DNA from: Streptomyces noursei
GTDB taxonomy: Bacteria; Actinomycetota; Actinomycetes; Streptomycetales; Streptomycetaceae
Reading direction: 5' to 3'
Length of the DNA stretch: 64,000 bases
Assembly: GCF_016917755.1 (NCBI RefSeq)
Contig: NZ_CP070326.1
Location: 5,642,001-5,706,000, forward strand
The notes under the pieces were generated by a model that saw only the letters and a list, made by a program, of their open reading frames with translations, had not been told where the DNA came from and did not search any database. The translations under genes and the position numbers were made by a program. Shown piece by piece: positions 49,999-58,686 of the stretch (positions are counted from its first letter, which is position 1; every line of letters starts with the position of its first letter).

Positions 49999-51305
49999 GA
50001 CACGAACCGCACGTCCGGGTGGCGCGCGGACGGCCCGTCCAGCAGGTTCCCCCGGTCACGGCCGCGCAGCCAACGGTCGAAGAACGCGGTGACGTAGGCC
50101 CGCTCGGCGGCGACCGCGCGCTCCGGCCGGACCGTCCCGATCATCTCCGTGACGGCCTTGCGGGACAGCCCCAACTGCCGGGCGATCTGCGGGACCAGCG
50201 CCTCGGCGTCGGTGAAGGAGGCGTGCCGGCCGCCCCGCAGCGTCAGGTCCCGCAGCCAGGTCCCGCGCGCCGCGCTGTGCCGCCACACCGCGTCCCAGGA
50301 CGCGACCGAGTGGTGGTCGTCCCCGGCCATGCCCATCAGCAGCAGCGGCCGGTCCACCCCGTCCCGCCCCACGGTGGACGGATGCGACGGATCGTCGTCG
50401 CGCTGGGTGTAGCCCATCACCCCGTCCATGTTCACCGCGGCTCTGATCCGCCGGTCGTCGTGCATCGTCTGCGCGGCGGTGAAGCCGCCCGCCGACTGCC
50501 CGAACATCCCCACCGCGGTCAGGTCCAGCGCGCCGCGCAGCGCGGGCGGCAGCACCGCGTCCCGCCCCGTCAGGGCCAGCGAGTCGAGGACGAACCGGGT
50601 GTCGGCGACCCGCACCGCACTGACCTTCTCCAGCAGCTCGGTGATCCGCCCGGTTCGCTGCGCCTTCGCCAGCTCCGCCCGCATCACGCTGTGCGCCACC
50701 CGGCCGTCCGGGAACTGCACGGCGGGCGCCTCGTAGGTGTGGTCGAGGGTCACCACGGCATAGCCGCGGGAGGCCAGTTCGTCGCAGAGCGTGCTGCCGA
50801 GCGCGCGGGGGTCGCCGGCGCCGGGGGAGTAGAGGACCACCGGCAGCCGCCGCCCGGCCGGCCGGGCCACCGGTGCGCCCTGGTGCGCGTGGGTGAGGGT
50901 GGCGCCCCAGGCCACCTTTCCCGCCGGGACGTGGTCGGCGAAGTTGTTCAGCCCGTCGAACCCGGCCGCCTCGGCCCGCGTCATCTGCGGCGCCCGCGGG
51001 AACCGCCCGGCGTCCCGGGTGGCCGGGTAGCGCACGCTCACCATCAGCTCCCGGTGCCGCTGCTCCGCGACCCAGGGATCCGAGCGGTGGCGGTCCGTCA
51101 GATGCAGGGTGGCGGTGCCGACGGGATACCGCCCGGTGGGCGCCGGGAGCGTCAGCACCGGCGCGCTGGCCGACGCCCGCGCGGCCCCCGCCCCGCTCGC
51201 CCTCCCCGGTTCCGCCGCCGGCGCCCCGGCCGTCGCCGCGACCGCCACCGCGATCGCCGTCAGCGCCCCGATACCCGCGGCCCCCCGCCGCACCCTGCTG
51301 CCCAT
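49995..51305 (-). CDS. Secreted PAF-acetylhydrolase/dienelactone-type hydrolase
   Basis: 436 residues from ATG 51305 (GGAG 5 bases upstream). A signal peptide (RVRRGAAGIGALTAIAVAVA) is followed by a mature alpha/beta hydrolase. The nucleophile elbow is GMFGQSAGGFTA; the oxyanion region is PVVLYSPGAGDPRALGSTL; His in RGGRHASFTDAEAL. This fits the platelet-activating-factor acetylhydrolase-like group of secreted esterases. It converges on the YbjN gene with a shared CTAG. Confidence 0.88.
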   Translation of the reverse strand: MGSRVRRGAAGIGALTAIAVAVAATAGAPAAEPGRASGAGAARASASAPVLTLPAPTGRYPVGTATLHLTDRHRSDPWVAEQRHRELMVSVRYPATRDAGRFPRAPQMTRAEAAGFDGLNNFADHVPAGKVAWGATLTHAHQGAPVARPAGRRLPVVLYSPGAGDPRALGSTLCDELASRGYAVVTLDHTYEAPAVQFPDGRVAHSVMRAELAKAQRTGRITELLEKVSAVRVADTRFVLDSLALTGRDAVLPPALRGALDLTAVGMFGQSAGGFTAAQTMHDDRRIRAAVNMDGVMGYTQRDDDPSHPSTVGRDGVDRPLLLMGMAGDDHHSVASWDAVWRHSAARGTWLRDLTLRGGRHASFTDAEALVPQIARQLGLSRKAVTEMIGTVRPERAVAAERAYVTAFFDRWLRGRDRGNLLDGPSARHPDVRFVS

Positions 51306-51480
51306 CGCTGCTCCCCGTGGCTCGGTCCTCGGGCGCGGTGTGCGCCCGACGCGCGGCTCACCGCCCGTACGCAGCAGAATTCCCGGTCGGCCCGCCCCGA
51401 TCGACCGTGCCGGCACCCGTCTTCGGGGTGTGGCCACCACGAAGAGCCGCGCCCGCCGCGAGGTCCGGCGGGACCCGCGG

Positions 51481-51900
51481 TCACCTCGCCCGGCCGCCCA
51501 GCGGCACCCGCCGGGGCAGGACCGTGCGGCGCGCGATCCGCCATCCCCCGGGCGTGCGCACCACCACGTCCTCGTAGGTCACGCTGCTGCAGCTGCCGTC
51601 CGCGCCGACCCCCAACCCCTTGGAGCGCACCCGTACCTGATCGCCCGTCACCGGTGTGACGACGATGTTGGTGACGTGATGCCCGACCGGGTTGCGCTCC
51701 GCCAGCGCGAGCGCCGCGGCCAGGATCTGTGCCGGGCCGTGCAGCACACCCTGCCCGAACACCGTCACGTCGTACCGGACGTCCGGCGTGAACAGCTCGT
51801 CCAGCCGGTGGAGTTCACCGTCGTCGAAGAGGTGCCCGTGCAGGGCGAGCAGCTCGGTGACGGCCGCGCGGTCCTCCGGGGTGAACGCCGCCGCGGTCAT
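51481..51900 (-). CDS. SnoaL-like NTF2-fold protein
   Basis: 139 residues, one NTF2-like cone: LLALHGHLFDDGELHRLDEL then LFTPDVRYDVTVFG and RNPVGHHVTNIVVTPV. The buried His and Asp residues are typical of SnoaL-like hydrolases or isomerases. ATG 51900 overlaps the stop of the upstream zinc-ribbon gene (ATGA), so the two are a unit. Function unknown. Confidence 0.88.
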   Translation of the reverse strand: MTAAAFTPEDRAAVTELLALHGHLFDDGELHRLDELFTPDVRYDVTVFGQGVLHGPAQILAAALALAERNPVGHHVTNIVVTPVTGDQVRVRSKGLGVGADGSCSSVTYEDVVVRTPGGWRIARRTVLPRRVPLGGRAR

Positions 51901-52283
51901 CGCCGGCCCCGTGTCCCGCGGGCGACGCCGGCCGCCTCGGGGAGTTCGCGCCGGACCAGCGCCCGGACCAGCGGCTCGCCGGTGGCGTCCGCGTACGCCC
52001 GCCGCTCGCGGACCTCGCGGAGTGTGCGCGGGCGGTAGCCGGGCCCGTCGCCGCAGCAGCCCGTGGTGTGGAAGCGGACCCCCGCGGTCAGCAGGACGTC
52101 GAGCACCCGCCAGCCCTCGGCGTCGCGACGCGGCGGCGCGGCGAACGCCGACCCCACGTGGATCAACTGCCGCGCGCACCGCGGACAGTGCCGCGGACGG
52201 CCGGCCGCGCGGGCCTCGGGGGGCGGCTGTTTGTAGGAGGCCCGGCAGGGGAGGCACACGAAGGACGACTTCCGAGGCGGCAT
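51897..52283 (-). CDS. Zinc-ribbon protein of unknown function
   Basis: 128 residues. Two CxxC knuckles (FVCLPCRASYKQ and RHCPRCARQLIHVG) form a zinc ribbon, followed by a small basic domain with CCGDGPGYRPRTLREVRERR. Proteins of this kind recur in Streptomyces but no function is known; similar sequences have sometimes carried misleading names. TACCCT 7 bases before the ATG (52291-52296) indicates leaderless expression. Confidence 0.82.
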   Translation of the reverse strand: MPPRKSSFVCLPCRASYKQPPPEARAAGRPRHCPRCARQLIHVGSAFAAPPRRDAEGWRVLDVLLTAGVRFHTTGCCGDGPGYRPRTLREVRERRAYADATGEPLVRALVRRELPEAAGVARGTRGRR

Positions 52284-52307
52284 GCGGGGGAGGGTAGCCG
52301 AGCCGTA

Positions 52308-53702
52308 CTACGAGTTCGACGGGATTTCCGCCCGCCCGGTCCCGGCCCGCTCGTCGGCGGATGGGGCCGCGTCGGCGGGGCCCTGACCGGCGGATTCCGC
52401 CCGGTTCCCGGCGACGGTGGCGGTGCCGCCGGACGGCGCCGCCTTCCCCGGCAGCCGGCGCAGCAGCAGCCCGTACCCCAGTGCCGCCACCGTGCCGACG
52501 GCCGCGCAGCCGGCCCAGAGCACGTCGGGGCCGTAGTGGTCGATGATCGTGCCGCCGACCAGCGGGGCGGCCAGCGAGGCGACGGACCAGGACAGCGCGT
52601 ACATGCCCTGGTAGCGACCGCGGCCGTGGAGCGGCGACAGGCGGACCACCAGCCCCATCTGGGTGGGCGAGTTGATGATCTCGCCGAGGGTCCAGACCGC
52701 GACCGCGACCGCGTACAGGGCGACCGAGCCGGCCAGCGCCGTCATCCCGAAGCCGTAGCCGGCGAGCAGCGCCGAGCCGACGAGCAGCACGGCCGGGCTG
52801 CGGTGCTCGATGAAGCGGGTGACCGGGATCTGGAGCAGCACGATCAGCACCCCGTTCACCGCGATGACCAGCCCGAAGTCGGCGCTGGAGAAGCCGGCCC
52901 GGCCCATCGACACCGGCATCGAGACGTACGCCTGCTGGAACAGCAGCGCCAGCAGGAGGTTCAGTCCGACGACGGTCATGAAGCGGCCGTCGCGCAGCAC
53001 GGTCAGCATCGAGACCCGCCCGGCGCCGGCGGCCGACGCCCCGGTGGACGCCGGGTCGTCCGCCGCCCCGCCCGCCTCCGGCCGGGACTCCGGCAGTTTG
53101 AAGAACACCACCAGCGCGCAGGCCAGCACCAGCGTGGCCTCGCCCAGGAAGAGGGCCAGATAGCCGTGTTCGGCGATGAGCCCGGCGGCGGTGGAGGAGA
53201 AGGCGAAGCCGAGGTTGATCGCCCAGTAGTTCAGGGAGAACGCGCGGACGCGGTCCTCGGGGGCGACGATGTCCGCCATCATCGCCTGCACGGCGGGGCG
53301 CGAGGCGTTGGTCGCCATGCCGACCAGGCCGGCCACCACCGCGATCGCCACCGGGTCGGTCATGAAGCCCAGCAGCGCCACCGACGCCGCCGTGGACACC
53401 TGCCCGATCAGCATCGTCGGCCGCCGCCCGAGCCGGTCGGTGAGCACCCCGGCACCCACCGACGAGACCACCCCGCCCAGCCCGTACAGCGCCCCGACCA
53501 GGCCCGCGTACGAGGCCGAGTAGCCGCGCTCCACGGTGAGGTAGAGGGCCAGGAACGTGGCGACGAACGCCCCCAGCCGGTTGACCAGCGTGCTGGTCCA
53601 GAGCCACCAGAACTGCGGCGGCAGACCGGAGACGCTCTCCACGGCGGCCCGCCGTATCCGGGACGGGCCCCGCCTCCGGGACTTACTGATAGGCGCGGAC
53701 AT
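52308..53702 (-). CDS. MFS transporter
   Basis: 464 residues with twelve predicted helices. The loop 2-3 motif is VLTDRLGRRPTMLIGQVSTA; other helices include SSTAAGLIAEHGYLALFLGE. The family resembles multidrug or nucleoside efflux MFS proteins of the DHA1 kind. ATG 53702 is preceded by AAGGGGGAAATGTC. The upstream region carries inverted repeats (TGGCGAAAGCGCCA near 53787, and one at 53843-53863). Confidence 0.9.
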   Translation of the reverse strand: MSAPISKSRRRGPSRIRRAAVESVSGLPPQFWWLWTSTLVNRLGAFVATFLALYLTVERGYSASYAGLVGALYGLGGVVSSVGAGVLTDRLGRRPTMLIGQVSTAASVALLGFMTDPVAIAVVAGLVGMATNASRPAVQAMMADIVAPEDRVRAFSLNYWAINLGFAFSSTAAGLIAEHGYLALFLGEATLVLACALVVFFKLPESRPEAGGAADDPASTGASAAGAGRVSMLTVLRDGRFMTVVGLNLLLALLFQQAYVSMPVSMGRAGFSSADFGLVIAVNGVLIVLLQIPVTRFIEHRSPAVLLVGSALLAGYGFGMTALAGSVALYAVAVAVWTLGEIINSPTQMGLVVRLSPLHGRGRYQGMYALSWSVASLAAPLVGGTIIDHYGPDVLWAGCAAVGTVAALGYGLLLRRLPGKAAPSGGTATVAGNRAESAGQGPADAAPSADERAGTGRAEIPSNS

Positions 53703-53842
53703 GACATTTCCCCCTTGGATGCCGGCCCGCACCCGCACGGGCGGGCAACCGCGACGGCCGGACGGCGTGCGACGACGTTCGATACGGTAAGTGGCGAAAG
53801 CGCCAAGCGCACACTACAAACCGGAGGGTCGGCCAGCCACTC

Positions 53843-53863
53843 GTTTGACGGGAAACGTCAAAC
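53843..53863. promoter_or_regulatory. Inverted repeat between the divergent MFS and gpm genes
   Basis: GTTTGACG, five bases, then CGTCAAAC. It lies 141 bases upstream of the MFS gene start and 82 bases before the gpm start, and could control either. Confidence 0.45.
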
Positions 53864-53945
53864 GTCAACGACCCCGCCGCCCCCGGATCCGCGCAGGTGG
53901 CGGCCGCACGCGGGGACACCCCCGGCGTCGATTACGCTCGACGGC

Positions 53946-54707
53946 ATGGCCACCGCACCGTACAAGCTGATCCTGCTCCGCCACGGCGAGAGCGAGTGGA
54001 ACGCGAAGAACCTGTTCACCGGCTGGGTGGACGTCAACCTCAACGAGAAGGGCGAGAAGGAGGCGGTCCGCGGCGGAGAGCTGCTCAAGGAGGCCGGCCT
54101 GCTCCCCGACGTCGTCCACACCTCCCTCCAGAAGCGCGCGATCCGCACCGCGCAGCTGTCCCTGGAGGCCGCCGACCGCCACTGGATCCCGGTCCACCGC
54201 AGCTGGCGCCTGAACGAGCGGCACTACGGCGCGCTCCAGGGCAAGGACAAGGCGCAGACCCTGGCCGAGTTCGGCGAGGAGCAGTTCATGCTCTGGCGCC
54301 GTTCGTACGACACCCCGCCGCCCCCGCTGGCGGACGGCACCGAGTTCTCCCAGAGCGACGACGCGCGCTACGCGTCGATCCCGCCGGAGCTCCGCCCGAA
54401 GACGGAGTGCCTGAAGGACGTCGTCACCCGCATGCTCCCGTACTGGTACGACGGCATCGTCCCGGACCTGCTGGCCGGCCGCACGGTCCTCGTCGCCGCG
54501 CACGGCAACAGCCTGCGCGCCCTGGTCAAGCACCTCGACCAGATCTCCGACGCGGACATCGCCGGCCTGAACATCCCCACCGGCATCCCGCTCTCCTACG
54601 AGCTCGACGCCGACTTCCGCCCGCTCACCCCCGGCGGCACCTACCTCGACCCGGAGGCCGCCAAGGCCGCCATCGAGGCAGTGAAGAACCAGGGCAAGAA
54701 GAAGTAA
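53946..54707 (+). CDS. gpmA: 2,3-bisphosphoglycerate-dependent phosphoglycerate mutase
   Basis: 253 residues. The catalytic His is in LILLRHGESEWNAKNLFTGW, with a second His in LVAAHGNSLRALVKHLDQI. VHTSLQKRAIRTAQL and SWRLNERHYGALQGKDKAQT are full family motifs. It interconverts 3- and 2-phosphoglycerate. TACGCT (53933-53938) is 7 bases before the ATG, so the gene is probably leaderless. A strong terminator follows. Confidence 0.97.
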   Translation: MATAPYKLILLRHGESEWNAKNLFTGWVDVNLNEKGEKEAVRGGELLKEAGLLPDVVHTSLQKRAIRTAQLSLEAADRHWIPVHRSWRLNERHYGALQGKDKAQTLAEFGEEQFMLWRRSYDTPPPPLADGTEFSQSDDARYASIPPELRPKTECLKDVVTRMLPYWYDGIVPDLLAGRTVLVAAHGNSLRALVKHLDQISDADIAGLNIPTGIPLSYELDADFRPLTPGGTYLDPEAAKAAIEAVKNQGKKK

Positions 54708-54719
54708 GCCCGCACGCAC

Positions 54720-54760
54720 AAGCCCCCCTTCCTGCGGTTTCGCCGCAGGAAGGGGGGCTT
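54720..54760. terminator. Strong terminator after gpmA
   Basis: An 18-bp perfect stem AAGCCCCCCTTCCTGCGG / CCGCAGGAAGGGGGGCTT with a TTTCG loop. It sits between gpmA and the convergent Cys-rich peptide gene. Confidence 0.92.
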
Positions 54761-54788
54761 GCTTCCGTGCTCCGGTGGCAGCCGCTCG

Positions 54789-54947
54789 TCAGCAGCTGCC
54801 GCCGCATTGGCACGGGCCGCCGGACTGGCAGCCGCAGCCACAGCCCGGTCCGCAGCTGCATCCGCTCAGGAGCGGGAGCAGCGGCCGGCCGGCGGCCGGC
54901 GGCTCGTTCGGGGACGCGGGGATGGGGGAGTCCGCCATGAGTGCCAT
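54789..54947 (-). CDS. Cys-rich 52-residue peptide
   Basis: ORF from ATG 54947 to TGA 54789, with AGGAGG seven bases upstream. It encodes MALMADSPIPASPNEPPAAG, then a Leu/Pro segment and a tail GCSCGPGCGCGCQSGGPCQC plus GGSC. Eight Cys lie in the last 23 residues, many in CxC pairs, as in metallothioneins or Fe-S/Zn clusters; no His. There is no signal peptide, so the metal-binding role is inferred from composition only. It lies between the gpmA terminator and phoU. Confidence 0.75.
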   Translation of the reverse strand: MALMADSPIPASPNEPPAAGRPLLPLLSGCSCGPGCGCGCQSGGPCQCGGSC

Positions 54948-55025
54948 GTATTCGCCTCCTAGGGGTCACCTGGTGCTTATTGCAAGCCCGGGTGCATAGG
55001 CGCGTCAACGGCGCGTGGGCGCACG

Positions 55026-55703
55026 TTACGCGCCCTCCACCGCCGTCGGCGAGGCGATCTCGTCGGCGTGCTCGCCGGTCACGAGGTAGACGACCCGCTT
55101 GGCCACGGACACCGCGTGGTCCGCGAAACGCTCGTAATAGCGGCCCAGCAGGGTCACGTCCACGGCCGTCTCGATGCCGTGCTTCCAGCGGTCGTCCATC
55201 AGGTGCTGGAAGAGCGTGCGGTGGAGCAGGTCCATCGCGTCGTCGTCCTGCTCCAGCTGGAGCGCGAGGTCGACGTCCTTGGTGATGATGACCTCGCCGG
55301 CCTTGGCCATCAGGCGCTGCGCCAGCTGCCCCATCTCCAGGATGGTGGCGTGCAGATCGCGCGGCACCGCCCGCTCCGGGAAGCGCAGCCGGGCCAGCTT
55401 GGCGACGTGCTGGGCCAGGTCGCCGGAGCGCTCCAGGTCGGCGCTCATCCGGAGCGAGGTGACGACGATCCGCAGGTCGGTGGCGACCGGCTGCTGGCGG
55501 GCGAGCAGGGCGATGGCCCGCGCCTCCAGGTCGCGGTGGAGGTCGTCGACCTTCTCGTCGGCGGCGATGACGTTCTCGGCCAGCTTCAGGTCCGCGTCGA
55601 GTATCGCCGTGGTGGCGCGCCCGATCGCGGAGCCGACGAGCCGGGCCATCTCGACCAGGCCCTCGCTGATCGAGTCCAGCTCCTCGTGGTACGCGTCCCG
55701 CAT
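55026..55703 (-). CDS. phoU: PhoU phosphate signalling protein
   Basis: 225 residues with two three-helix repeats. The metal-binding signature E(D)xxxD appears in IAADEKVDDLHRDLEARAIA and HGIETAVDVTLLGRYYERFA. It inhibits PhoR signalling when phosphate is sufficient. It is divergent from phoR, sharing the PHO-box region 55875-55988. Confidence 0.95.
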   Translation of the reverse strand: MRDAYHEELDSISEGLVEMARLVGSAIGRATTAILDADLKLAENVIAADEKVDDLHRDLEARAIALLARQQPVATDLRIVVTSLRMSADLERSGDLAQHVAKLARLRFPERAVPRDLHATILEMGQLAQRLMAKAGEVIITKDVDLALQLEQDDDAMDLLHRTLFQHLMDDRWKHGIETAVDVTLLGRYYERFADHAVSVAKRVVYLVTGEHADEIASPTAVEGA

Positions 55704-56061
55704 CAGTGACCTTCTCTCGCTTCGAGGATTCCGAGTGCTCCCGGGGGATTCCGGGGGGCGTTGCGTGGTGATGAATGGGAGGTGGCCGTGGCGCCTACGC
55801 TCCCACGGACCGGGCGCCGGGAGGTCCCCGCACCCTCAATGTGCGGCCGGATCGCGACGTGCGGGGCCACCGGGGGTGAACCACCACCGACCTGGAGGTG
55901 AACTCTGGGAGTCGCGGCCGCAGCCGCGAGGGCGCCCGCCCGGCCCGGCCGTCGCGGTGAGTGAACCGTCACCGACGCCTCGGTGAACTCTGGGCGAAGG
56001 GTGGCCGAGCAGCATCTCCGACCGCTGGGGGAGTGTCGGAATCGGCACATACTCTGGATTC
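55704..56061. other. phoU-phoR divergent control region
   Basis: 358 bases holding two PHO-box sets on one strand and the phoR -10 hexamer (TACTCT, 56050-56055). No ORF of its own. Both divergent genes can be autoregulated from here. Confidence 0.7.
55875..55988. promoter_or_regulatory. phoP: PHO boxes (PhoP binding sites)
   Basis: Two similar ~33-base blocks, each with 7-mers GGTGAAC or AGTGAAC spaced exactly 22 bases (55875-55881 and 55897-55903; 55960-55966 and 55982-55988). This is the reverse complement of the GTTCACC direct-repeat units (11-base period) bound by Streptomyces PhoP. The middle 11-mer CACCGACCTGG / CACCGACGCCT is also conserved between the two blocks. Confidence 0.85.
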
Positions 56062-57330
56062 ATGAACGTGGACGCGGCCGTCGCCGCGATGGCAGCGATC
56101 GCCGGGCTCTGCACCGGCGTCTTCGCCATGCTGGCGTTCCGCTGGAGTGAGCGGGATCAGGCCAAGCCCACCCGTACGTCCCTGCACACCGAGGCGGTCC
56201 TGCCGCCCGGTGTCGACACCGTCCTGTCGGTGCTGCGCTCCTCCGCCGTCGTCCTCGACGAGGCCGACACGGTGGTCAAGGCAAGCTCCGCCGCGTACGC
56301 CCTCGGGCTGGTCCGCGGCGGTCGGCTGGCCGTCGAACCGATGCTCCAGATGGCCCGCGACACCCGTCGCGACGGGGAGATACGCCAGGTGGAGCTGGAC
56401 CTTCCGCGCCGCGGCACCGGCCGCGGGGACGCCCTCGCGGTCTCCGCCCGGGTCGCCCCGCTCGGCTCCCGGCTGGTCCTGCTGCTGGTCGAGGACCTGA
56501 CGGAGGCCCGCCGCATCGAGGCGGTCCGCCGGGACTTCGTGGCCAACGTCAGTCATGAGCTCAAGACCCCCGTCGGCGCCCTCTCGCTCCTCTCCGAGGC
56601 CGTGATGGACGCCAGCGACGACCCGGAGGCGGTCACCCGCTTCGCCGGCCGGATGCAGAACGAGGCCACCCGCCTGACCAACCTCGTCCAGGAGCTCATC
56701 GACCTCTCCCGGGTGCAGAACGACGACCCGCTGGAGGACTCCGAGCCCGTGCCGGTCGACGAACTGGTCGCCGAGGCCGTCGACCGCTGCCGCCAGCAGG
56801 CCGGCACCAAGCAGATCACCATCGCCGCCGGCGGCACCGCCGACCTCACGGTCTGGGGGAACCGCGGTCAGCTCGCCGCCGCCCTGGGCAACCTCGTCGA
56901 GAACGCCGTCAACTACTCCCCGGCGCGCACCCGCGTCGGGATCGCCGGCCGCCGGGTCACCGCACCCGGTGGCGACCTGATCGAGATCGCGGTGACCGAC
57001 CAGGGCATCGGGATATCCGAAAAGGACCGGGACCGCATCTTCGAGCGGTTCTACCGCGTGGACCCGGCGCGCTCGCGCGCCACCGGCGGGACCGGCCTCG
57101 GCCTCGCCATCGTCAAACACGTGGCCGCCTCGCACGGCGGGGAGGTCACGGTGTGGAGCGCTGAGGGACAGGGCTCCACCTTCACCTTGCGTCTCCCGGA
57201 AGCCGGGGCCGTCCGCGACCGCGAGCGGCCCTCGGACCTCACTGCGGAGGGCCTCGACGACGAGGACCGCCCGTACGAGACCTTCAACGATCCGCTCCCA
57301 GCTCACCCAGCCCCGGAGGTCCTTCCGTGA
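56062..57330 (+). CDS. phoR: Sensor histidine kinase PhoR (SenX3-like)
   Basis: 422 residues. One N-terminal membrane helix (AAVAAMAAIAGLCTGVFAML), a PAS-like domain (~residues 45-145), the HisKA motif FVANVSHELKTPVGALSLLS (~160), and ATPase boxes NLVENAVNYSP, DQGIGISEKD and GTGLGLAIVKH. It phosphorylates PhoP when phosphate is low. The stop overlaps the phoP GTG by 4 bases. TACTCT is 6 bases upstream of its ATG. Confidence 0.95.
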   Translation: MNVDAAVAAMAAIAGLCTGVFAMLAFRWSERDQAKPTRTSLHTEAVLPPGVDTVLSVLRSSAVVLDEADTVVKASSAAYALGLVRGGRLAVEPMLQMARDTRRDGEIRQVELDLPRRGTGRGDALAVSARVAPLGSRLVLLLVEDLTEARRIEAVRRDFVANVSHELKTPVGALSLLSEAVMDASDDPEAVTRFAGRMQNEATRLTNLVQELIDLSRVQNDDPLEDSEPVPVDELVAEAVDRCRQQAGTKQITIAAGGTADLTVWGNRGQLAAALGNLVENAVNYSPARTRVGIAGRRVTAPGGDLIEIAVTDQGIGISEKDRDRIFERFYRVDPARSRATGGTGLGLAIVKHVAASHGGEVTVWSAEGQGSTFTLRLPEAGAVRDRERPSDLTAEGLDDEDRPYETFNDPLPAHPAPEVLP

Positions 57331-58007
57331 CCCGAGTGCTTGTCGTCGAGGACGAGGAATCGTTCAGCGACGCACTGTCGTACATGCTTCGCAAGGAGGG
57401 CTTCGAGGTCGCCGTGGCGGCCACCGGCCCCGACGGCCTGGACGAGTTCGAGCGCAACGGCGCCGACCTCGTCCTGCTGGACCTGATGCTGCCGGGTCTG
57501 CCCGGCACCGAGGTCTGCCGCCAGCTGCGCGGCCGCTCCAACGTCCCCGTCATCATGGTGACCGCCAAGGACAGCGAGATCGACAAGGTCGTCGGTCTCG
57601 AAATAGGGGCCGACGACTACGTCACCAAGCCCTTCTCCTCCCGGGAACTGGTCGCCCGGATCCGCGCCGTGCTCCGCCGCCGCGGCGAGCCGGAGGAGGT
57701 CGCCCCGCAGGCCCTGGAGGCCGGCCCGGTCCGGATGGACGTGGACCGCCACGTCGTCACGGTCTCCGGCGGCAAGGTGGACCTGCCGCTCAAGGAGTTC
57801 GACCTGCTGGAGATGCTGCTGCGCAACGCCGGCCGGGTGCTGACCCGGATGCAGCTGATCGACCGCGTCTGGGGTGCCGACTACGTGGGCGACACCAAGA
57901 CCCTCGACGTCCACGTGAAGCGACTGCGCGCCAAGATCGAGCCCGACCCGGGCGCCCCGCGCTATCTGGTGACGGTCCGCGGCCTGGGCTACAAGTTCGA
58001 GCCGTAG
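57327..58007 (+). CDS. phoP: Response regulator PhoP
   Basis: 226 residues. Receiver: RVLVVEDEESFSDALSYMLR (acidic pair), LVLLDLMLPGLPGTEVCRQL (phospho-Asp), VTKPFSSRELVARI (Lys). DNA-binding domain: LPLKEFDLLEMLLRNAGRVL and DTKTLDVHVKRLRAKIEPDP. It matches Streptomyces PhoP closely, the phosphate regulator that also represses antibiotic production. It is coupled to phoR by a GTGA overlap. Confidence 0.96.
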   Translation: MTRVLVVEDEESFSDALSYMLRKEGFEVAVAATGPDGLDEFERNGADLVLLDLMLPGLPGTEVCRQLRGRSNVPVIMVTAKDSEIDKVVGLEIGADDYVTKPFSSRELVARIRAVLRRRGEPEEVAPQALEAGPVRMDVDRHVVTVSGGKVDLPLKEFDLLEMLLRNAGRVLTRMQLIDRVWGADYVGDTKTLDVHVKRLRAKIEPDPGAPRYLVTVRGLGYKFEP

Positions 58008-58030
58008 GCCGCCGCCCGCGAGCGATGTGC

Positions 58031-58071
58031 GTGAAGGGGCGCCCCTCCCGACCGGAGAGGCGCCCCTTCAC
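58031..58071. terminator. Bidirectional terminator between phoP and a lipoprotein gene
   Basis: Perfect 13-bp arms GTGAAGGGGCGCC and GGCGCCCCTTCAC, lying 24 bases after the phoP stop and 16 bases before the end of the convergent lipoprotein gene. Confidence 0.85.
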
Positions 58072-58086
58072 CTGTTGCTGCGGACC

Positions 58087-58686
58087 TCAGTGGCCGGTGT
58101 GCGCCGACTCCGAGGGCGAGGCGGAGGTCGACGGGGAGGCCGACTCCGAGGGCTTGCCGCTCGCGGAGGTGGACGGCTGCGGCGTCACCGACGGGCCGTA
58201 GTTCTCGAAGATGTTCTTCGCCGGGACGACGAAGGCGTTCAGCGTCACCTTGCCGGTCGAGCTGAAGGTGAAGGTCAGCGGCTGGGCGTTGCCGTCCTGG
58301 ACGGCCTCCCGGCCGCTCGCCAGGACGGCGCTGGGGTTGCCCTGGCCGCCGATCACGACGGAGCCGCCGGCCGGCACGTTGATCTTGGCGGACGACAGCT
58401 TGGCGGACTGGCCGCTGCCGTCGACCGAGATCCCGGTCAGCTGCTGGTCCTTGTCGCCGGAGTTGAACAGCGTCGCGGTGATCGCGGCCGGCCCCTTGGC
58501 GGTGGGGTCGGGCTGGGTGACGACGTTGGCGTTCTGGACCTTGATCGTGCCGACGCTGGTCTCGGCGTTGTCCGGCTTGACCCCCAGCGTCTGGGCGTCG
58601 TTCCCGGCGCCGCACGCGGAGAGAGTGGCGATCGAGAGCGAGAGGACGGTGGCGGCGAGGACGCCGCGTCGAAGGCTGCGGCTCAC
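58087..58686 (-). CDS. DUF461-like lipoprotein
   Basis: 199 residues. The lipobox TLSAC places a lipid-modified Cys at residue 25. The mature domain is an Ig-like beta-barrel (ITATLFNSGDKDQQLTGISV) similar to copper chaperone PCuAC/DUF461, but the usual Met/His copper ligands are not seen. The C-terminal ~35 residues are Ser/Pro-rich (PSTSASGKPSESASPSTSAS). Cell-surface, function unknown. Confidence 0.8.
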   Translation of the reverse strand: MSRSLRRGVLAATVLSLSIATLSACGAGNDAQTLGVKPDNAETSVGTIKVQNANVVTQPDPTAKGPAAITATLFNSGDKDQQLTGISVDGSGQSAKLSSAKINVPAGGSVVIGGQGNPSAVLASGREAVQDGNAQPLTFTFSSTGKVTLNAFVVPAKNIFENYGPSVTPQPSTSASGKPSESASPSTSASPSESAHTGH

